22,244 bases of DNA, taken from an uncultured Muribaculaceae bacterium (GTDB lineage Bacteria > Bacteroidota > Bacteroidia > Bacteroidales > Muribaculaceae). The DNA lies in NCBI GenBank assembly GCA_910576935.1, contig CAJTKG010000040.1, forward strand, positions 1-22,244, given 5' to 3'. Made by a program: the position numbers and the translations under genes. The notes under the pieces were generated by a model that saw nothing but the letters and a program-made list of their open reading frames with translations, did no database searches and was not told the DNA's origin. This document shows positions 6,821-14,699 of the stretch, piece after piece (within the stretch, counting starts at the first letter, position 1; each line of letters begins with the position of its first letter).

Positions 6821-7696
6821 TTAGCGTGCACCACGGTTTTTAAACAGACCCATTAAAGCTATGACATAGTCCTCGTCGGTGGCGACTGAAACATAGTCGA
6901 CATGCGATGAGCGGAAGATTGATGCCATTCGTTGCTGTCTGTCATACCACCACTTGTCGTATGCCTTGCGCGTCTTCGACGATGAAGTGTCGATCCAGCG
7001 TGTTGCTCCGGTCTCGAGGTCGGCTATTCGCATCAGTCCGACATCGGGCATCTTGGAGTCGCGTCGGTCATAGACCTGTATGGCCATGACATCGTGTTTG
7101 TTACACGAGATATTTAGCGGGGTAGTGTAGTCGCTGTTGTCTATAAAGTCAGAGATGAGAAACATCGTGCAGCGCTTTTTCATTGCATCAGAAAAATATC
7201 TGACTGCCGTCGCGATGTCAGTGCCTTGATTCTCGGGCTTGAACTCAAGCAATTCCCTAATGATAAAAAGAATGTGTTTTTTGCCTTTCTTCGGTGGAAT
7301 GAATTTCTCTATTTTGTCAGAAAAAAAGATAGCCCCGATTTTATCATTGTTCTGAGTGGCCGAGAACGCGAGTGTCGCTGAAATTTCGGCTATGATCTGA
7401 CGTTTTTCTTCGCCGACGGCACCGAAGTTGCGGCTGCCCGAGACATCGACAAGCAACATCACGGTGAGCTCGCGCTCTTCTTCGTAGACTTTGACAAAGG
7501 GACGGTTGTGGCGGGCCGTGACATTCCAGTCTATGTCGCGGATGTCGTCGCCATACTGATATTCGCGCACCTCCGAGAACATCATGCCACGGCCCTTGAA
7601 GGCCGAGTGATATTCTCCCGCGAAGATGTTCTGCGACAGCCCGCGAGTCTTTATCTCAATCTTACGAACTTTTTTCAGAAGTTCTGTCGAATCCAT
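6821..7696 (-). CDS. DUF58-family VWA-like protein
   Basis: 291-aa soluble protein with no signal peptide or membrane segment. The DUF58 hallmark is clear at about 26-75: AGEYHSAFKGRGMMFSEVR followed by YGDDIRDIDWNVTARHNRPFVK. A VWA-like fold follows, with LLVDVSGS (D84, S86, S88). In these loci a DUF58 protein always follows a MoxR ATPase and is thought to link it to the membrane VWA proteins; the reaction is unknown. The gene lies 39 nt downstream of moxR and 11 nt upstream of the next gene, in one operon. Confidence 0.92.
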   Translation of the reverse strand: MDSTELLKKVRKIEIKTRGLSQNIFAGEYHSAFKGRGMMFSEVREYQYGDDIRDIDWNVTARHNRPFVKVYEEERELTVMLLVDVSGSRNFGAVGEEKRQIIAEISATLAFSATQNNDKIGAIFFSDKIEKFIPPKKGKKHILFIIRELLEFKPENQGTDIATAVRYFSDAMKKRCTMFLISDFIDNSDYTTPLNISCNKHDVMAIQVYDRRDSKMPDVGLMRIADLETGATRWIDTSSSKTRKAYDKWWYDRQQRMASIFRSSHVDYVSVATDEDYVIALMGLFKNRGAR

Positions 7697-7735
7697 ATAT
7701 TGTGTCGGTTGGCGGCTGATGCCTGGTTATAATGC

Positions 7736-8731
<996 letters not shown>

Positions 8732-8807
8732 AAGTGCTGTTATAATAGTTTATGTTAATAATCTGACAGTGAGGACACGCGATTACATTCGTATCCCAAA
8801 GCTGATA

Positions 8808-8815
8808 CAAAATTA
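8808..8815 (-). promoter_or_regulatory. Possible -7 box of the bat operon
   Basis: Reads TAATTTTG on the minus strand, fitting TAnnTTTG. No TTTG stands 19-21 nt upstream; that position falls in the 8837-8844 arm of the inverted repeat. It would give a leader of roughly 70 nt before moxR. It is the only such box I saw in the 181-bp gap. Confidence 0.4.
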
Positions 8816-8836
8816 ATATTATAACAACTAAATACT

Positions 8837-8915
8837 TGACAGCGAATGTTAAATTTATATATTAAGTCTTTAAGTCTTTAAATGTTTAACATTTATTGTA
8901 TTAAAGACGCTGTCA
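8837..8915. repeat. Two-part inverted repeat between the HU/LysM gene and moxR
   Basis: TGACAGCG (8837-8844) is inverted as CGCTGTCA (8908-8915), which includes the stop codon of the HU/LysM gene. AATGTTAAA (8845-8853) is inverted as TTTAACATT (8885-8893). On the left the two arms are contiguous; on the right they are separated by 14 nt, so the structure would be a bulged stem. A direct repeat TAAGTCTT TAAGTCTT (8863-8878) lies in the loop. It may be a 3'-end structure of the upstream operon. Confidence 0.6.
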
Positions 8916-9965
8916 GTCGTATCTTTCGTATATTTCCTTGCCGAGTTTTTTTGCGCGCTGCAGGGCCTCGGCTTCGTTCTCGCCATTGCAAATTTCGTCT
9001 AATGGCGGTATTACGACGACAGTGCCCGGCTTTATGCGGTTTGGGTGGCCGAGCTTCTCTGCGTTGGCTTCATAGATGAATGCCCAATAATCCATTTTGC
9101 CATAATAGCGGCGTGCCATTGTTGTGAGGAAACAGTTGGAGCGGATAGTATCTGTTATGATCTGTTTCGGCTGTCTGTCAACAGTGATGTTCTCTTTTGC
9201 GGCCTCAATTTCACCGATCGTTTCGATAGTGTCGGTTTTAACGGAATCAGAACCTTCGGTCAATGAAACGATGCTGTCGGCAAGTATGCTGTCGCGGTTG
9301 ATTGCCTCGGTCGCCTTATCTAAGATGTCAGTATTGCTACGGTCTTTTTTGCCCGTATACGATGATACAATCCATCCGCAGGCAAAACCGACGAGCAACC
9401 CGAGCACAAGACTTGAAACAAATGACATTTTGCCGTGTCTGTGACTTTCTTCCTCAGTCTCGGCTTCATCATTTTCAGTCTCGGTCTCTACGACTTCAAA
9501 CTCTGTGTCTTCATTGTTTTCTATGACTGTATCGGCTTCGTCATCAGTGGTTTCGACAGATGATGTCTCTATGGTATCATCGTCTACGTCATTCTCATCG
9601 TTGTCTTCAGTATCAACAATATCGTCGGTCTCGGTGGGTGCCGGATCGTTATCGTCTACCTCTTCATCGTCGGTAAGATCTTCGTCGCTGATGCTGTCGT
9701 CTATATCAACAGCCGAGAACATCTCGAAAGGAGTGTTGACGGCTTCGATAAAATCTTTTTCGGGGGTGAATTTGACGGGTTGGGCCGTGTTATCACATCT
9801 GCTGAATATGCCGATGCCTTTGATTTTTATGGATTCGCCGGCGCTGAGAGAGTCTTCGAGGGTTGCGAAAAATTCGGTTAGAAAAATCTCGGCTGTGGCA
9901 ATGTCGGTGCCGGTCATCGAGGCGATTTCTTCGGCGAGTTTCTTAAGTGTTATGATATTATTCAT
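8913..9965 (-). CDS. HU-like domain / acidic linker / membrane helix / LysM protein
   Basis: 350-aa protein with four parts. Residues 1-88 resemble an HU/IHF fold (LKKLAEEIASMTG, then IKIKGIGIFS). Residues 89-174 are strongly acidic and low in complexity. A single membrane helix spans about 183-203. A LysM-like region lies at about 272-321 (ARRYYGKMDYWAFIYEAN, then NRIKPGTVVVIPPL). The HU-like part lacks the NPxTG tip of the DNA-intercalating arm seen in its neighbour, so DNA binding is doubtful. LysM normally binds peptidoglycan glycan chains, which would put the C-terminus in the periplasm, though basic residues flank both sides of the helix. Its start overlaps the HU gene end by 8 nt, implying coupling. 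Similar envelope-linked HU-like proteins are, to my recollection, a Bacteroidetes theme. Function is unknown. Confidence 0.85.
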   Translation of the reverse strand: MNNIITLKKLAEEIASMTGTDIATAEIFLTEFFATLEDSLSAGESIKIKGIGIFSRCDNTAQPVKFTPEKDFIEAVNTPFEMFSAVDIDDSISDEDLTDDEEVDDNDPAPTETDDIVDTEDNDENDVDDDTIETSSVETTDDEADTVIENNEDTEFEVVETETENDEAETEEESHRHGKMSFVSSLVLGLLVGFACGWIVSSYTGKKDRSNTDILDKATEAINRDSILADSIVSLTEGSDSVKTDTIETIGEIEAAKENITVDRQPKQIITDTIRSNCFLTTMARRYYGKMDYWAFIYEANAEKLGHPNRIKPGTVVVIPPLDEICNGENEAEALQRAKKLGKEIYERYD

Positions 9966-10236
9966 TGTCGAGACGCTTTTTTAACATTGCGGCGGCTGAA
10001 AAATCTACGGTAATACTTGGCGGCAAGAGCGCTCGGCGTCCGGTGGCCGGATTGATGCCTATGTGTTCGTCATGTTTGACAGGTATGAATTTGCCGAACG
10101 ATGGTATTGCTACCGTGTCAAGATTGCCGCAACTGTCACGAATGACGGTCGCCAGACTCTCAACGAGAGCCGAAGTTTCTTTATAGTCGCGTTTAAGCTG
10201 TCGCGACAGTTTGCTTATAAAAGTTTTATTGTCCAT
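9958..10236 (-). CDS. HU-family DNA-binding protein
   Basis: 92-aa protein, the normal length for HU/IHF. The N-terminal helices (MDNKTFISKLSRQL...) are followed by VAIPSFGKFIPVK and by IGINPATGRRALLPPSITVDF. The latter carries the conserved NPxTG arm tip that inserts into the DNA minor groove. It is expected to bend or compact DNA as a dimer. It lies 9 nt downstream of umuC and overlaps the next gene by 8 nt, so it may be made in step with the membrane-linked HU-like protein. It is rather divergent from major HU and is probably an accessory nucleoid protein. Confidence 0.9.
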   Translation of the reverse strand: MDNKTFISKLSRQLKRDYKETSALVESLATVIRDSCGNLDTVAIPSFGKFIPVKHDEHIGINPATGRRALLPPSITVDFSAAAMLKKRLDNE

Positions 10237-10245
10237 TTTCTGACC

Positions 10246-11514
10246 TTAGATTGTGATTTTTATGATGTCGGACATTTTTGTCGTGTAGCAGCCCGATGAT
10301 TTCTCATGTCTGACAAATTCGTTGACAGGCAGGTATGAGGCAGTGTGCACAATGTCGTGGGCCATCGAGTGCGAATTAATGGCATCGAACGCTTTCATGA
10401 GCCTGATACGTTTGTCGCGGTCATCATGAGAGACAAACAGCGACTGCTGTATGGCGCCGGCATGAGATAGCTCGTTGATTAATATGCCGGCTTTTTTATA
10501 ACCGTAACCGCGGCGGAATATCTTGCCGAGGCATTCGGTCGCCGCCGATACGAGCGACATGGTGTCTGATTTGGCTTCGTCAAATGTGTGGAAGGCTGAG
10601 TTTGAGTATTCACCACAGTTAGAGCGGAACGTGTTTGTATATATATATACCGTCATCGAAAGTGCACAGAGCTGATGTTTTCGCAGACGTCGCGAAATAC
10701 TTGAAGCCAGAGCTGTGACGGCGGCTGACAGTTCTTCGAAACTATCGATCGGATCGCCGAATGAGCGCGAGCAGCACATCTGTTTCTGTGGCTGCTCGTC
10801 GACACCGGGGTCGCCGCAAGGCACAGCGTTGAGCTCGCGCCATGTGCGTTCTCCCGAGATATTGAATATGCCGACGACTTCGTCTTTGTTCAAATCGGCA
10901 AGTTGCAGAGCGGTGGTAATGCCATAGGCTGTCAGCTTTTTACCGAGGCGTCGACCGATGCCCCATATGTCGCCTACATGAGTGAGTGACAGTGCCTTGC
11001 GGCGTGAAATGTCATCAGATATAACGCAACACCCGCGATAGCCGGCATATTTCTTTGCGAAGCGGGCGGCTATTTTGGCGAGTGTACGGGTCGGAGCGAT
11101 CCCTACGGATGTAGGTATACCCGTCGCCCGTCGTACCGACCTGACAATCTCGCGTCCGAGAGAGGCATATTCGTCTTTGCCATCATTTTCGGTCAGCTGT
11201 ATGAAGGCTTCGTCTATCGAATATATCTCGATTGCAGGAACGAGCGATGACACAGTAGCCATGACGCGCGACGACATGTCGCCATATAGACGATGATTAC
11301 CGGAAATCACATGCACACCGTTGGCTGTGCAGAAATCTTTGATCTGAAAAAACGGGTCGCCGCGTTTCAAGCCGAGAGCTTTGGCTTCGTTTGATAAGGC
11401 GACGGCACATCCGTCGTTATTGCTGAACACAATCACGGGACGGTCACGCAGCGCCGGATTGAACACACGCTCGCATGATACAAAAAAATTATTACAGTCA
11501 ATAAGGCCGAACAT
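10246..11514 (-). CDS. umuC: UmuC: Y-family DNA polymerase V catalytic subunit
   Basis: 422-aa translesion polymerase, full family length. It starts MFGLIDCNNFFVSCERVF, with the first catalytic Asp at D6. The second metal-binding pair is D101-E102 in YSIDEAFI. The steric-gate neighbourhood (NNFF, 8-11), the palm and finger segments and the helix-hairpin-helix region (SLTHVGDIWGIGRRLGKKL) are all present. UmuC copies damaged templates at the cost of errors when paired with processed UmuD. It follows umuD by 15 nt. No promoter or obvious SOS dyad was seen in the umuD-umuC gap, so expression should come from further upstream. Confidence 0.95.
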   Translation of the reverse strand: MFGLIDCNNFFVSCERVFNPALRDRPVIVFSNNDGCAVALSNEAKALGLKRGDPFFQIKDFCTANGVHVISGNHRLYGDMSSRVMATVSSLVPAIEIYSIDEAFIQLTENDGKDEYASLGREIVRSVRRATGIPTSVGIAPTRTLAKIAARFAKKYAGYRGCCVISDDISRRKALSLTHVGDIWGIGRRLGKKLTAYGITTALQLADLNKDEVVGIFNISGERTWRELNAVPCGDPGVDEQPQKQMCCSRSFGDPIDSFEELSAAVTALASSISRRLRKHQLCALSMTVYIYTNTFRSNCGEYSNSAFHTFDEAKSDTMSLVSAATECLGKIFRRGYGYKKAGILINELSHAGAIQQSLFVSHDDRDKRIRLMKAFDAINSHSMAHDIVHTASYLPVNEFVRHEKSSGCYTTKMSDIIKITI

Positions 11515-11529
11515 CGTGGTAGATGATTG

Positions 11530-12000
11530 TCATAGCGACTGTCGGCGTGTCTTGCGGGGACGTCGGCTCTGTTTGATTGTGTATGTCACTACGCCCCATA
11601 TCTCGAAACGTTTGTCGGGGGTGACGAGTATCGGATCGAAGTTCTCGTTTGACGGTATCAACCACACTTCACCGGCACGCAGGCTTATGCGTTTGAGTGT
11701 AAAATCGCCGTCGATGCAGCATACTGTGAGGTCGCCGTCGGCCGGTTCGAGCGAGCGGTCTATAACGAGAATATCGCCGGACTCGATGCCCTCCTCGCAC
11801 ATTGAGTCGCCCGAGACGCGGCCATAGAATGTCGACGCAGGATGTCTGACAATTTCGCGGTTGAGATCTATGCTCTCGCAGATACTGTCCTGAGCCGGCG
11901 ACGGGAATCCGGCCTGTATGCCCTGGTCTGCATATGGCAGCGGCATCGCCGATGACAGGTCGGGCTTCAGTATGTCTATCGTAATGCTCTGATTTTTCAT
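11530..12000 (-). CDS. umuD: UmuD: S24 self-cleaving polymerase V subunit
   Basis: 156-aa LexA/UmuD-type peptidase. The cleavage site is A30-G31 in IQAGFPSPAQD, very close to the Cys-Gly site context of E. coli UmuD. The catalytic dyad is S66 (in SGDSMCEEG) and K103 (in FTLKRI), with the 37-residue spacing of the E. coli protein. RecA-filament-triggered self-cleavage would convert it to the active form that assembles with UmuC. No N-terminal DNA-binding helix-turn-helix is present, so this is not LexA. It starts 6 nt after the glycosyltransferase stop, leaving no room for its own core promoter in the gap; a promoter inside that gene cannot be excluded. The C-terminal tail (SRRPRKTRRQSL) is unusually basic. 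Confidence 0.95.
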   Translation of the reverse strand: MKNQSITIDILKPDLSSAMPLPYADQGIQAGFPSPAQDSICESIDLNREIVRHPASTFYGRVSGDSMCEEGIESGDILVIDRSLEPADGDLTVCCIDGDFTLKRISLRAGEVWLIPSNENFDPILVTPDKRFEIWGVVTYTIKQSRRPRKTRRQSL

Positions 12001-12006
12001 AATGGC

Positions 12007-12954
12007 TCAGAAAATCTTTTCGCTGATATAATAGCGCGGACGTTTTTTCACCTCGATATAAATTTTGCCGACATATTCACCGACGATACCGATACCTATC
12101 AATATCAGGCTGCCGAGAAACCATATCGAAAGCATCAGCGACGCCCACCCCGACAGAACGGGATGCGCGAAGTAGCTGATAAATACATAGAGCGCCACGA
12201 TGATGTCGGCGAGCAGAAGGGTTAGGCCTGTCAGGAAAATCAGTCGCATCGGGCGCGCCGAGAAGCTTGTGATGCCGTCGATAGAGAATGACAGCATCTT
12301 CGACAGCGGATATTTTGATTCGCCGGCGGCACGAGGAGCCCTGTCATATCTGACTATGGCGGTCTGCAGCCCGAGCTGGGCGACGATGCCGCGCAGGAAG
12401 AGGTTTGACTCGCCGTACTGGGCAAGCATCTCAAGGGCGCGATTGCTCATAAGACGGTAGTCGGCATGATCGTAGACAGTGTCGAGGCCCATTATCTTCT
12501 GAAATCTATAGAAAGCGCGGGCTGTGGTGCGTTTGAATCCGGTGTCGCTGTCGCGGCTTGCTCTCACGCCGAAGACGATTTCCTTACCTTCATTGAAGAG
12601 CCTGACCATTTCTATGATGGCGTCGGGATTATCCTGAAGGTCAGCGTCGATGGAGATGGCGGCATCGCAGTGGTCTATGACCGACTCGAGACCCGCGAGC
12701 AGTGCATATTGATGTCCGCGATTGTGGGCGAGTGAGATGCCTTTGACGCGCCGGTCTCGTTCGTGCCATAGGCCGATGACCGACCACGTGTCGTCGCGGC
12801 TGCCGTCGTTGCTGCACAGGATATAGCTTTCTGCCGATGCGAGGCCTTCGGCCGATAGACGGTCGAGCACGTCAAGCAGGCGCGGCAGAGTGATGGGCAA
12901 CACGGCGCTCTCGTTATAGCACGGTATGACTATGGCGATAACAGGCTTCTCCAT
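12007..12954 (-). CDS. Family 2 glycosyltransferase, polyprenyl-phosphate type (GtrB/DPM1-like)
   Basis: 315-aa inner-membrane enzyme. The N-terminal GT-A domain starts IAIVIPCYNES, with the nucleotide-sugar/metal motif DADLQD at 103-108 and YDRAPRAAGESKYPLSKM at about 203-220. The latter is characteristic of GtrB-like prenyl-phosphate glycosyltransferases. Two membrane helices lie at about 236-260 and 270-295, with a basic C-terminus. The likely reaction is transfer of a sugar from a nucleotide donor to undecaprenyl phosphate, supplying flipped sugars for surface-glycan decoration; the sugar is not predictable. It lies 13 nt after proS and 6 nt before umuD. No flippase or transferase partner gene is near. 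Confidence 0.9.
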   Translation of the reverse strand: MEKPVIAIVIPCYNESAVLPITLPRLLDVLDRLSAEGLASAESYILCSNDGSRDDTWSVIGLWHERDRRVKGISLAHNRGHQYALLAGLESVIDHCDAAISIDADLQDNPDAIIEMVRLFNEGKEIVFGVRASRDSDTGFKRTTARAFYRFQKIMGLDTVYDHADYRLMSNRALEMLAQYGESNLFLRGIVAQLGLQTAIVRYDRAPRAAGESKYPLSKMLSFSIDGITSFSARPMRLIFLTGLTLLLADIIVALYVFISYFAHPVLSGWASLMLSIWFLGSLILIGIGIVGEYVGKIYIEVKKRPRYYISEKIF

Positions 12955-12967
12955 CGCAGCGGGCCTA

Positions 12968-14449
12968 TCAATAGTTGCGGGCGATGATCACGCGGCGGGC
13001 TGAAGGCTTGCCTGTGACCATGCAGACACCGGGAGTGTCGTCACCGTCGAGAGGGATACATCTTATAGTGGCTTTTGTCTCTTCTTTGATGCGCTCCTCG
13101 GTCTCGGTCGTACCGTCCCAATGGCAGAGGAAGAAACCGCCGTCCTCGATTTTCTCTTTGAACTCGTCGTATGAGTCGCAGACATAAGTCTTCTGCTGAC
13201 GCATCTTCAAGGCTTTGTTGTAGATGTTGGTCTGTATGTCTTCGAGAAGGGTGTTGATGTGGTCGGCGATGCCGGCGAGCTGAAGAGTCTCTTTTTCGAG
13301 AGTGTCGCGGCGCATGAGTTCGACCGTGCCGTTTTCGATGTCGCGGGCGCCGATGGCGAGACGCACGGGGACGCCTTTGAGTTCATAATCGGCAAATTTG
13401 AAGCCCGGGCGCTTGTTGTCGGCATCGTCATATTTCACGCTGATACCGAGTTGTGTAAGACGCTCTACAATGGGCATGACCTTTTCTGTGATGGTGGCGA
13501 GTTGTTCGGCGTTTTTGAAGATAGGCACGATTACAACCTGAATAGGAGCAAGGTGGGGAGGAAGCACGAGGCCATTGTCATCGGAATGTGTCATGATGAG
13601 CGCGCCCATCAGACGGGTCGAGACGCCCCATGAATTGGCCCAGACGTATTCGGGTTTGTTGTCTTTGTTGACAAAAGTGACATCGAAGGCCTTGGCGAAA
13701 TTCTGGCCGAGGTTGTGCGATGTGCCCGACTGCAGGGCTTTGCCGTCCTGCATCATGGCTTCGATGGTGTAGGTATTGAGGGCTCCGGCAAAGCGTTCGT
13801 TGGCACTCTTGACGCCTTTGATGACAGGCATAGCCATATATTTCTCGGCAAAGTCGGCGTAGAGGTTGATCATTTGGACAGTGCGGGCCTCAGATTCTTC
13901 GGCCGTTGCATGGGCGCAGTGGCCTTCCTGCCACAGGAACTCTGAAGTGCGGAGGAACATGCGGGTGCGCATCTCCCAGCGCATTACGTTGGCCCATTGG
14001 TTGCAGAGTACGGGCAGGTCGCGGTAGCTGTGGATCCAGTTTTTATAAGTGCCCCAGATTATGGTCTCTGATGTAGGTCTCACAATGAGTTCTTCTTCGA
14101 GACGCGCGTCGGGGTCGACGACAACGCCTTTGCCGTTGGGGTCGTTTTTAAGTCGGTAATGTGTGACGACGGCACATTCTTTAGCAAAGCCTTCGACGTG
14201 TTCGGCCTCGCGGCATAAGAACGATTTCGGTATCAGAAGAGGGAAATATGCGTTTTGAACACCGGTCTCTTTAAACATACGGTCGAGGGTCTGTTGCATT
14301 TTCTCCCATATAGCATAGCCATAGGGTTTGATGACCATACATCCTCGCACGGCAGACTGCTCGGCGAGGTCGGCTTTGACTACAAGCTCGTTATACCACT
14401 GTGAATAGTTCTCACTGCGTTTGGTGAGGCCTTTGATTTCGATTGCCAT
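12968..14449 (-). CDS. proS: Prolyl-tRNA synthetase, archaeal/eukaryal type
   Basis: 493-aa class II aminoacyl-tRNA synthetase that charges tRNA-Pro. RPTSET (124-129), motif 2 FLRTSEFLWQEGH (165-177) and motif 3 GVSTRLMGALIMTHSD are present. An anticodon-binding domain follows (from about 310), then a C-terminal domain ending IIARNY, the Tyr-terminated extension of this subtype. The insertion editing domain of the common bacterial type is absent, and the length fits the short archaeal/eukaryal form that many Bacteroidetes use. A well-formed promoter lies at 14517-14547, making this the first gene of a six-gene transcript with the glycosyltransferase, umuD, umuC and both HU-type genes. Confidence 0.97.
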   Translation of the reverse strand: MAIEIKGLTKRSENYSQWYNELVVKADLAEQSAVRGCMVIKPYGYAIWEKMQQTLDRMFKETGVQNAYFPLLIPKSFLCREAEHVEGFAKECAVVTHYRLKNDPNGKGVVVDPDARLEEELIVRPTSETIIWGTYKNWIHSYRDLPVLCNQWANVMRWEMRTRMFLRTSEFLWQEGHCAHATAEESEARTVQMINLYADFAEKYMAMPVIKGVKSANERFAGALNTYTIEAMMQDGKALQSGTSHNLGQNFAKAFDVTFVNKDNKPEYVWANSWGVSTRLMGALIMTHSDDNGLVLPPHLAPIQVVIVPIFKNAEQLATITEKVMPIVERLTQLGISVKYDDADNKRPGFKFADYELKGVPVRLAIGARDIENGTVELMRRDTLEKETLQLAGIADHINTLLEDIQTNIYNKALKMRQQKTYVCDSYDEFKEKIEDGGFFLCHWDGTTETEERIKEETKATIRCIPLDGDDTPGVCMVTGKPSARRVIIARNY

Positions 14450-14516
14450 TGTCGTTTGTGACTTTTATGATTGTTTGTTATTATAATCTCAGTATATAGT
14501 AGAACATAATAGAGTG

Positions 14517-14547
14517 CAAATTTAATCATTTATTCCGACTCGGCAAA
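14517..14547 (-). promoter_or_regulatory. proS: Promoter of the proS operon
   Basis: On the minus strand a -33 TTTG (14544-14547) and a -7 TAAATTTG (14517-14524) are separated by exactly 19 nt, matching the Bacteroidetes consensus TTTG-N19-TAnnTTTG. The predicted leader before the proS ATG at 14449 is about 60 nt. A CCGACTC motif lies inside the spacer. Confidence 0.8.
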
Positions 14548-14648
14548 ATGATGTATTTTTCTCATCAACGGATGTCAACCGACTCAAAAAATATCCGAAA
14601 ACATAAGTTTTGATTCAATTGATGATAAACCTATTGTAGATTGAGTCG
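14535..14648. promoter_or_regulatory. Shared CGACTC motifs in the proS/cysM divergent region
   Basis: CCGACTC occurs at 14535-14541, inside the proS promoter spacer, and again at 14579-14585. CGACTCAA (14580-14587) is inverted as TTGAGTCG at 14641-14648, just where the -33 region of the cysM promoter should be. Three copies within 114 bases, placed on both promoters, suggest a regulator site or a looping arrangement. No regulator is identified; chance is possible for a 6-7 bp motif. Confidence 0.4.
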
Positions 14649-14667
14649 TTTTTTATTAAAATGTTTG

Positions 14668-14675
14668 TATTTTTG
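14668..14675 (+). promoter_or_regulatory. -7 box of the cysM-like gene
   Basis: TATTTTTG fits TAnnTTTG and lies 24 nt before the ATG at 14700, giving a short leader. The -33 element is poor: the nearest TTG (14641-14643) is 24 nt upstream, within the TTGAGTCG motif. A weak -33 would be consistent with an activator-dependent promoter. Confidence 0.5.
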
Positions 14676-14699
14676 CAATCTTAAAATTCATCGGACATT

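Noticed and set aside
8880..8894. Short palindrome AAATGTTTAACATTT as a terminator hairpin
   Set aside because: It has essentially no loop and no U-run; it is better read as one arm of the longer inverted repeat.
9505..9984. Ser-rich plus-strand frame
   Set aside because: Complement of the acidic-tract codons in the HU-like/LysM gene.
11530..12000. LexA repressor
   Set aside because: No N-terminal winged-helix DNA-binding domain; the short N-terminus with AGFPSP cleavage context and the adjacent umuC fit UmuD.
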